Positions 7,594-12,187 of a DNA stretch of 12,187 nt are shown one piece after another. Each line of letters opens with the position of its first letter. The stretch's first letter is position 1. Source of the DNA: Propionibacterium sp. (lineage in GTDB: Bacteria > Actinomycetota > Actinomycetes > Propionibacteriales > Propionibacteriaceae); contig DURG01000184.1 of the NCBI GenBank assembly GCA_012837465.1, positions 1 through 12,187 of the forward strand, given 5' to 3'. Both the position numbers and the translations under genes were made by a program. The notes beneath the pieces are model-generated. The model saw only the letters and a program-made list of their open reading frames with translations. It was not told where the DNA came from and did not search any database.

Positions 7594-7631
7594 GGGAAGC
7601 CTCCTGGGGTCCCCTCCAGCGTAGCGGGGCC
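7594..7631 (-). promoter_or_regulatory. sppA ribosome binding site and short spacer
   Basis: The 38-bp gap after the amidohydrolase stop contains AGGAGG (minus strand 7605-7600) at ideal spacing from the sppA GTG, a second GGAGG, and a 9-bp palindrome GGGGTCCCC (7606-7614). TACGCT (7623-7618) could be a -10 for an internal promoter, but no -35 is convincing. Confidence 0.5.
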
Positions 7632-8705
7632 TCAGTCCAGGACGATGCCGCGCAGGATCCGGGCAACTGGACGCTGGATGGTGGCCAGGGCGCGGCGCGG
7701 GTCGTCGTCGAGCACGATGAGATCCGCGCTGGCGCCGGGCTCGAGGCTGTTGGCGCCCAGCCAGGACCGGGCACGCCAACTGGCGGCCCCCACCGCAAAC
7801 TCGCGGCCGCCGATCTCCGCCAGGGCCTCGATCTCGTCGCGGATCCGGCCGTGCTCGACCACGGTGCCGGCGTCCGTCCCGGCATAGACCGGCACGCCGG
7901 CTTCGACGGCCTTGCCGATGGTCTCCTTGCGCCGCCGGTAAAGGTCGTCCATGTGGGCGTGGTAGGTGGGGAACTTCTCCTTGGCCGGTGCGGCGTACAT
8001 CGGGAAGTTGTCGAGGTTGATCATCGTCGGCACCAGCGCGGTGCCGCGGCGGACCATGTCCTCGATGCCCTCGTCGCTGAGCCCGGTGCCGTGCTCGATG
8101 CAGTCGATGCCGGCGGCCACCAACTCGTGCACGGCCTGCTCCCCGAAGCAGTGGGCCGTCACGCGGGCGCCCTCCTCGTGGGCTACCTCGATGGCCTGCC
8201 GGGCGACATCCGCGGGCCACAGCGGCGCGAGGTCGCCGACGCTGCGGGCGATCCAGTCCCCCACCAGCTTGATCCAGCCCTCACCGGAACGGGCTTCCAG
8301 GCGCACCTGTTCGACGAGTTGCTCGGGCTCCACCTCGACGCCGAGGTGGCGGATGTAGCGGCGGGGCCGCGCGATGTGTTGGCCGGAGCGGATGAGCCGC
8401 GGCAGCCCGTCGTCGTCGTGGACCCAGCGGGTGTCCGACGGCGAGCCGGCGTCGCGCACCAGCATGGTGCCGGAGCGTAGGTCCTGCAGCGCCTGCGAGC
8501 GGGCGGTCTCCTCGCTGACCGCACCCTCGACGCCCAGCCCGATGTGGCAGTGGGCATCGACGTAGCCCGGCACGATGAACGCGTCGCGGGCGATGGTCGG
8601 TGCGCCGGGGACGGGTTCCTCCGTGAGCACGCCGTCGGCGATCCAGAGGTCGCGCGGCTCTGCGGCGGGCAGGAACGTGCCGTGGATGTGGAGGGGCTGG
8701 GTCAC
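7632..8705 (-). CDS. Amidohydrolase family protein (metal-dependent hydrolase)
   Basis: The 357-aa TIM-barrel hydrolase of the PF01979 superfamily has the complete metal site: H52 and H54 in DAHCHIG, K146 in WIKLVG (likely carboxylated), H185 in VTAHCFG, H205 in CIEHGTG, and D278 in YAGTDAGT. A short beta-sandwich surrounds the barrel: the N-terminus to VPGYVD, and ASADLIVLDDDP near the C-terminus. The pattern is closest to the imidazolonepropionase/Xaa-Pro-dipeptidase-like branch. Substrate cannot be told. The GTG start has GGAGG five bases upstream and begins 14 nt after the ffh stop. A much longer open frame extends into ffh but is antisense-quality shadow. The ffh-amidohydrolase neighbourhood recurs in actinobacteria (I recall Rv2916c-Rv2915c in M. 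tuberculosis), so the link to SRP may be more than chance. Confidence 0.92.
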   Translation of the reverse strand: MTQPLHIHGTFLPAAEPRDLWIADGVLTEEPVPGAPTIARDAFIVPGYVDAHCHIGLGVEGAVSEETARSQALQDLRSGTMLVRDAGSPSDTRWVHDDDGLPRLIRSGQHIARPRRYIRHLGVEVEPEQLVEQVRLEARSGEGWIKLVGDWIARSVGDLAPLWPADVARQAIEVAHEEGARVTAHCFGEQAVHELVAAGIDCIEHGTGLSDEGIEDMVRRGTALVPTMINLDNFPMYAAPAKEKFPTYHAHMDDLYRRRKETIGKAVEAGVPVYAGTDAGTVVEHGRIRDEIEALAEIGGREFAVGAASWRARSWLGANSLEPGASADLIVLDDDPRRALATIQRPVARILRGIVLD

Positions 8706-8719
8706 GGTTGCCTCCGGGG

Positions 8720-10273
8720 TCAGAACTTGGGCTTGTTCTCGTCGAACATCTTCTGGAGTTCGGGTGGCAGCTGGAAGTCGTCCATGCTCTGCGGCACCTC
8801 CGGGGCCTTGGGCTGGGGCACGGGACGGTTGGCGCCGGCCGGGCGCGCGGTGCCGCGGCGGCCCTTCTTGGCCTTCTGGTTCTGCTGGCGCTTCTGCTTG
8901 CGGCCACCACCCATACCGGGCATGCCAGGCATGCCGGGCATCCCGCCGGGGCGGCCTCCCATGCCCGGGAAGCCCCCGGCCATCGACTCCATCATCTTGC
9001 GGGCGTCGACGAAGCGGTTGACCAGCTTGTTGACGTCGGAGACCTCGACGCCGGCGCCGCGGGCGATACGGGCGCGGCGCGAGCCGTTGAGGATGGAGAC
9101 GTCGTCGCGCTCCTTGGGCGTCATCGAGAAGATGATGGCCTCGATGCGGTCGATCTCGCGCTCGTCGATCTCGTTGATGGCGTCCTTGAACTGGCCGGCG
9201 CCGGGCAGCATGCCGAGGATCTTCGACATCGGCCCCATCTTGCGCAGCTGCTGCATCTGCGAGAGGAAGTCCTGCAGGCCGAAGGAGTTCTTGCTCATCA
9301 GCTTCTCGGCCGCGGCCCGCGACTGTTCGGCGTCGAAGGTCTTCTCCGCCTGCTCGATGAGGGTCAGCACGTCGCCCATGCCGAGGATGCGCGAGGCCAT
9401 CCGATCCGGGTGGAACATGTCGAAATCGGTGAGCGCCTCGCCGTTGGAGGCGAACATGATGGGCTTGCCGAGCACGCGGGCGATCGACAGCGCGGCACCA
9501 CCGCGGGCGTCGCCGTCGAGCTTGGTGAGCACCACCCCGTCGACGCCGACGCCCTCGTTGAACGCCTTGGCTGTGTTGACGGCGTCCTGACCGATCATGG
9601 CGTCGACCACGAACATGGTCTCGTCCGGGTTGACCGCGGCCTTGATGTCGGCGGCCTGCTGCATGAGCTCGGCATCCACGCCGAGGCGCCCGGCGGTGTC
9701 GACGATCACGACGTCGTAGAGCTTGGCCTCGGCGTGCTCGATGGAGCGGCGGGCCACGTCGACGGGGTTGCCGACGCCGTTGCCGGGCTCCGGCGCGAAC
9801 ACGTGGACCCCGGCGCGCTCGCCGACGATCTGCAGCTGCTGGACGGCGTTGGGGCGCTGGAGGTCCGCGGCCACCAGCAGCGGGGTGTGCTTCTCCGACT
9901 TCAGCCACTTGCCGAGCTTGCCCGCGAGCGTGGTCTTGCCCGCTCCCTGGAGGCCAGCGAGCATGATGACGGTGGGAGGGCGCTTGGCGAACCGGATGGC
10001 GCGCGCCTCGCCGCCGAGGATCGAGATGAGTTCCTCGTTGACGATCTTGATGACCTGCTGCGACGGGTTGAGCGCCTTCGACAGTTCGGCATCGAGCGCC
10101 CGGGTCTTCACGGAGGAGACGAACTCCTTGACGACGCCGAGGTTGACGTCGGCCTCGAGCAGCGCGATGCGGATCTCGCGCATCGTGGCATCGATGTCGG
10201 CCTCGGTGAGGCGGCCCTTGGCGCGCAGCCCCTTGAACACCGACGCGAGGCGGTCCTGCAGAGTGTCAAACAC
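8720..10273 (-). CDS. ffh: Signal recognition particle GTPase Ffh (SRP54)
   Basis: The 517-aa protein binds signal sequences and the 4.5S-type RNA and delivers ribosomes to FtsY. The N domain is about 1-90. The G domain has P-loop GLQGAGKT (107-114), AADLQRPNAV (135-144), DTAGR (192-196) and TKLDGDARGG (250-259). The methionine-rich M domain is about 297-432, with the RNA-binding NGSRRARIARGAG (396-408). Beyond it come three MPG repeats in GGMPGMPGMPGMGGG (443-457), a basic stretch, and a tail ending LPPELQKMF. This makes it longer than the E. coli protein (about 450 aa) but normal for actinobacteria. The GTG start has AAGGA ten bases upstream. It heads an operon with the amidohydrolase and sppA. 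Confidence 0.98.
   Translation of the reverse strand: MFDTLQDRLASVFKGLRAKGRLTEADIDATMREIRIALLEADVNLGVVKEFVSSVKTRALDAELSKALNPSQQVIKIVNEELISILGGEARAIRFAKRPPTVIMLAGLQGAGKTTLAGKLGKWLKSEKHTPLLVAADLQRPNAVQQLQIVGERAGVHVFAPEPGNGVGNPVDVARRSIEHAEAKLYDVVIVDTAGRLGVDAELMQQAADIKAAVNPDETMFVVDAMIGQDAVNTAKAFNEGVGVDGVVLTKLDGDARGGAALSIARVLGKPIMFASNGEALTDFDMFHPDRMASRILGMGDVLTLIEQAEKTFDAEQSRAAAEKLMSKNSFGLQDFLSQMQQLRKMGPMSKILGMLPGAGQFKDAINEIDEREIDRIEAIIFSMTPKERDDVSILNGSRRARIARGAGVEVSDVNKLVNRFVDARKMMESMAGGFPGMGGRPGGMPGMPGMPGMGGGRKQKRQQNQKAKKGRRGTARPAGANRPVPQPKAPEVPQSMDDFQLPPELQKMFDENKPKF
8908..8946. repeat. Short 9-bp tandem repeats in ffh coding Met-Pro-Gly
   Basis: Methionine codons recur every nine bases (at 8941, 8932, 8923 and 8914 on the minus strand), producing the GMPGMPGMPGM segment after the M domain. 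The units differ at third positions, so it is not an identical DNA repeat. This is a flexible methionine-rich linker, and copy number may vary. Confidence 0.8.
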
Positions 10274-10371
10274 TTCGGTCTATTCCTTCGAGATGGGAGG
10301 CAACCTGATCAGGATACCCAACCCGCGGCTGCACCCCGTTCCCCTGCTCCATCGAAAGCGGCGGCCAGATA

Positions 10372-10587
10372 TCGGGTCCCGAGTGCCTCGCGGCCCCCAC
10401 AGCAACCCCCGACACGGCATTCCGCGAGGTGTACCAGGGACAACAACCTCACACCATCCATCCGTGTCAGATGAATCCAACACCCCTGCGTGCCCATGAC
10501 GGTCCCTCGATACGCCGCTGGAAAGGCCAGGTCATCGCAAAAGCTTGGCCACGCAGGCAGTGCCTTTCATCGGCACTCGGGACCCGA
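10372..10587. mobile_element. 216-bp block bounded by perfect 16-bp inverted repeats (candidate MITE-like remnant)
   Basis: TCGGGTCCCGAGTGCC (10372-10387) and its exact reverse complement (10572-10587) bound a non-coding block. The inner sequences just beside the arms are not symmetrical. The nearest direct repeat is CCGCGGCTG at 10323-10331 and 10589-10597; it abuts the right arm but lies about 40 bp from the left arm, so it is not a clean target duplication. No transposase is present. It could be a non-autonomous element, or paired protein-binding sites. The family is unknown. Confidence 0.4.
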
Positions 10588-10610
10588 ACCGCGGCTGGTC
10601 GAAGGGCCGC

Positions 10611-10619
10611 TGTGGATAA
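10611..10619 (-). promoter_or_regulatory. DnaA-box consensus match (TTATCCACA on minus strand)
   Basis: TGTGGATAA on the plus strand is the exact complement of the consensus DnaA box TTATCCACA. It lies two bases upstream of the TTGACC -35 of the helicase gene. No second box is seen nearby, so it is not an origin. It may be a DnaA regulatory site or chance (roughly one expected per 130 kb of double-stranded random DNA). Confidence 0.35.
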
Positions 10620-10621
10620 CT

Positions 10622-10658
10622 TTGACCGGTTGTCGGTGGAGCCGTGCAGGATGGGGGC
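10622..10658 (+). promoter_or_regulatory. Putative promoter of the RecQ-like helicase, leaderless
   Basis: TTGACC (10622-10627) matches five of six -35 bases. CAGGAT (10647-10652) follows after 19 bp as a weak -10. The ATG begins six bases after CAGGAT, which would place transcription start on the start codon itself. AGGA and a G-run also sit upstream of the ATG, so leadered translation from another promoter is not excluded. Confidence 0.45.
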
Positions 10659-12187
10659 ATGAGCGATGAAGCACTCGACATCCTGCGGCAACTGACCGGC
10701 AACGACGACGCGCAGTTCCATCCGGGGCAGCGCGAGGCCATCGAGGCGCTCACCGAGCACGGGCGCCGGGCGCTGGTGGTGCAGCGCACCGGGTGGGGCA
10801 AGTCCGCGGTGTACTTCATCGCCGCGCTGCTGCGCCGCCGGGCCGGGCACGGGCCCGCACTGATCATCTCCCCACTGCTGGCGCTCATGCGCGATCAGGA
10901 GGCGGCCGCCCGGCGCGCGGGGGTACGAGCGGTGGCGATCAACTCGGCCAACGTGACCGAATGGACCCAGATCGAGGAGCGCTTGGCGGAGGATTCAGTG
11001 GACGTGTTGTTCGTCTCGCCGGAGCGCCTGGTCAATCCCCGCTTCCGGGCGGAGCAACTCCCCCGCCTGCTGGAGCGCGCCGGCCTCCTGGTGATCGACG
11101 AGGCCCACTGCATCAGCGACTGGGGCCACGACTTCCGGCCCGATTACCGGCGCCTGCGCACGCTCATCGAGGAACTCCCCGACGGCGTGCCGGTGCTGGC
11201 CACCACCGCGACGGCGAACCAGCGCGTCGTCGACGACGTGGCCGAGCAGATGGCCGCCGGCGGCCATGAGGTGTTCACGCTGCGCGGCGGGCTGGCTCGT
11301 GAGTCGCTGCGGCTGGGCGTGCTGGACCTGAAGACCGCCTGGCGCCGGCTCGCCTGGCTCACCCAGCACCTCGACGAACTGCCCGGCAGCGGCATCGTCT
11401 ACTGCCTCACGGTGGCCGCCGCCGAGGACACCGCAGCGGCGCTACGGGAGACGGGCCACGAGGTGCTCCCCTACACCGGCCGCACGGATGCCGCCGAGCG
11501 CCTCGCCGCGGAGGAGGCGCTGAAGGGCAACGAGGTCAAGGCGCTCATCGCCACTTCTGCGCTGGGCATGGGTTTCGACAAGCCGGATCTGGGATTCGTC
11601 GTGCACCTCGGCGCACCCTCGTCGCCCGTGGCGTACTACCAGCAGGTGGGCCGCGCCGGGCGCGCCACCGATCACGCGGATGTGCTGCTACTTCCCGGCC
11701 CGGAGGACCGTGACATCTGGCACTTCTTCGCCACCAACGCCATGCCCACCGAGGAGAAGGCCTCCGCGATCATCGGGGCGCTTGCGGAGGAGGGACGGCC
11801 GCTCTCCACCCCCGCCCTCGAGGCACGCGTGGACATCCGCCGGACCCAACTGGATCTCCTCCTGAAGGTGCTCGCCGTCGACGGGGCGGTCGAGGCCGTC
11901 CAGGGCGGATGGGTAGCCACCGGGCAGGCATGGACGTACGACCAGGAACGTTATGACCGCATCGCTGCCGCCCGCCTGGCCGAGCAGCAGGCCATGATTC
12001 GGTATGAACAGTTGCCCGCGGGCAGCTGCCGGATGGAGTTCCTCACGGCGGAGCTGGACGATCCCACCGCTGCCCCGTGCGGACGCTGCGACACCTGCGC
12101 CGGGATCTGGTACCCCACAGAGGTCGCCGTCGAGGCGGCCGAGCAGGCCCGCAGCTCGCTGGATCAGGTGGGCGTGCCCATCCCCCC
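10659..12187 (+). CDS. RecQ-like ATP-dependent DNA helicase, 3' end cut by the window
   Basis: An open frame of 509 codons reaches the window end without a stop. Superfamily 2 motifs are complete: FHPGQREAIEAL (20-31), Walker A QRTGWGKS (42-49, where classical RecQ has TGGGKS), SPLLALMRDQ (71-80), DEAHCISDWGHDFRPDYRRL (147-166), ATTATA (181-186), GIVYC (245-249), ATSALGMGFDKPDLGFVVH (298-316) and YYQQVGRAGRA (326-336). A RecQ-type zinc site follows as C457-x16-C474-x2-C477-x2-C480. About 120 residues separate motif VI from the first cysteine, far more than in E. coli RecQ; that stretch contains a winged-helix-like region (about 385-422). It resembles an actinobacterial RecQ-like family rather than canonical RecQ, so recQ is not assigned. 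The ATG is supported by family start and upstream promoter. Probable role: DNA unwinding in repair or recombination. Confidence 0.9.
   Translation, partial: MSDEALDILRQLTGNDDAQFHPGQREAIEALTEHGRRALVVQRTGWGKSAVYFIAALLRRRAGHGPALIISPLLALMRDQEAAARRAGVRAVAINSANVTEWTQIEERLAEDSVDVLFVSPERLVNPRFRAEQLPRLLERAGLLVIDEAHCISDWGHDFRPDYRRLRTLIEELPDGVPVLATTATANQRVVDDVAEQMAAGGHEVFTLRGGLARESLRLGVLDLKTAWRRLAWLTQHLDELPGSGIVYCLTVAAAEDTAAALRETGHEVLPYTGRTDAAERLAAEEALKGNEVKALIATSALGMGFDKPDLGFVVHLGAPSSPVAYYQQVGRAGRATDHADVLLLPGPEDRDIWHFFATNAMPTEEKASAIIGALAEEGRPLSTPALEARVDIRRTQLDLLLKVLAVDGAVEAVQGGWVATGQAWTYDQERYDRIAAARLAEQQAMIRYEQLPAGSCRMEFLTAELDDPTAAPCGRCDTCAGIWYPTEVAVEAAEQARSSLDQVGVPIP

Larger units (their letters stand above)
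10274..10658. promoter_or_regulatory. 386-bp divergent spacer between ffh and the RecQ-like gene
   Basis: No coding frame in this stretch looks real, and no SRP RNA, tRNA or riboswitch was recognised. For ffh, TATCCT (minus strand 10316-10311) is a possible -10 and overlaps a 10-bp palindrome CCTGATCAGG (10304-10313); the predicted leader is about 30 nt. Long 16-bp inverted repeats lie at 10372-10387 and 10572-10587. CCTCGCGG (10386-10393) pairs with CCGCGAGG (10422-10429). AGTGCC and GGCACT form a small hairpin near 10559-10577. On the helicase side there is a DnaA-box-like 9-mer and a TTGACC...CAGGAT promoter. Confidence 0.6.

Noticed and set aside
7606..7614. GGGGTCCCC palindrome as a terminator between amidohydrolase and sppA
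   Set aside because: It is only four base pairs with one central base and no T-run, and the downstream sppA has an adjacent strong ribosome binding site consistent with co-transcription.
7632..9908. 758-codon frame as an Ffh-amidohydrolase fusion
   Set aside because: The upstream part is out of frame with ffh and only an overlap shadow; the true amidohydrolase starts at the GTG at 8705 with GGAGG.
8708..10474. 588-codon plus-strand open frame opposite ffh
   Set aside because: It is antisense to the unmistakable ffh gene; its composition (His/Val/Asp/Leu/Gly-rich) is the usual shadow of a high-GC gene and it has no recognisable domain.
10274..10658. SRP RNA gene near ffh
   Set aside because: I looked for the conserved SRP RNA core (GGAAG/GCAG-type tetraloop stem) on both strands of this spacer and did not find it.

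Overview
The window is high-GC DNA from an actinobacterium, probably Propionibacteriaceae or a relative. The evidence is gene order (ffh - amidohydrolase - sppA, then rpsP - KH protein - rimM - trmD), many GTG starts, alanine-rich proteins, and an actinobacterial type of RecQ-like helicase. The genus is not determined. No phage, IS transposase, CRISPR array, tRNA or rRNA was seen.

Layout from left to right. At 25-3514 the minus strand carries sdhC-sdhA-sdhB with 4-nt stop/start overlaps. They encode a succinate:quinone oxidoreductase whose single five-helix cytochrome b has four candidate haem histidines (di-haem, SdhD-less type). At 3634-5840 the minus strand carries rpsP, a KH-domain RNA-binding protein, rimM and trmD, a translation and RNA-maturation operon read right to left. 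A divergent region at 5841-6040 separates rpsP from a small plus-strand zincin-like metallopeptidase gene (6041-6388). That gene runs tail-to-tail, with overlapping stop codons, into a minus-strand operon at 6385-10273: ffh, an amidohydrolase and an SppA-type signal peptide peptidase. A 386-bp divergent spacer (10274-10658) leads to a plus-strand RecQ-like helicase that runs off the right end.

How the genes work together: Ffh (co-translational targeting) and SppA (signal-peptide clearance) share an export theme. rpsP, the KH protein, RimM and TrmD serve 30S assembly and tRNA modification. SdhCAB is a respiratory complex that appears placed next to trmD by rearrangement.

The less ordinary signals are non-coding. 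(1) Perfect 16-bp inverted repeats bound a 216-bp block between ffh and the helicase. (2) A hairpin-rich insert ahead of rimM is flanked by copies of rimM's own leader and carries a possible 36-codon leader ORF. (3) A perfect 15-bp palindrome lies in the putative sdhC promoter. (4) A DnaA-box match sits beside the helicase promoter. (5) Several genes have a TAnnnT-like -10 element placed exactly 6 nt before the start codon, as expected for leaderless mRNAs. No clearly new multi-gene system is visible. Everything here was read by eye, with no database search.
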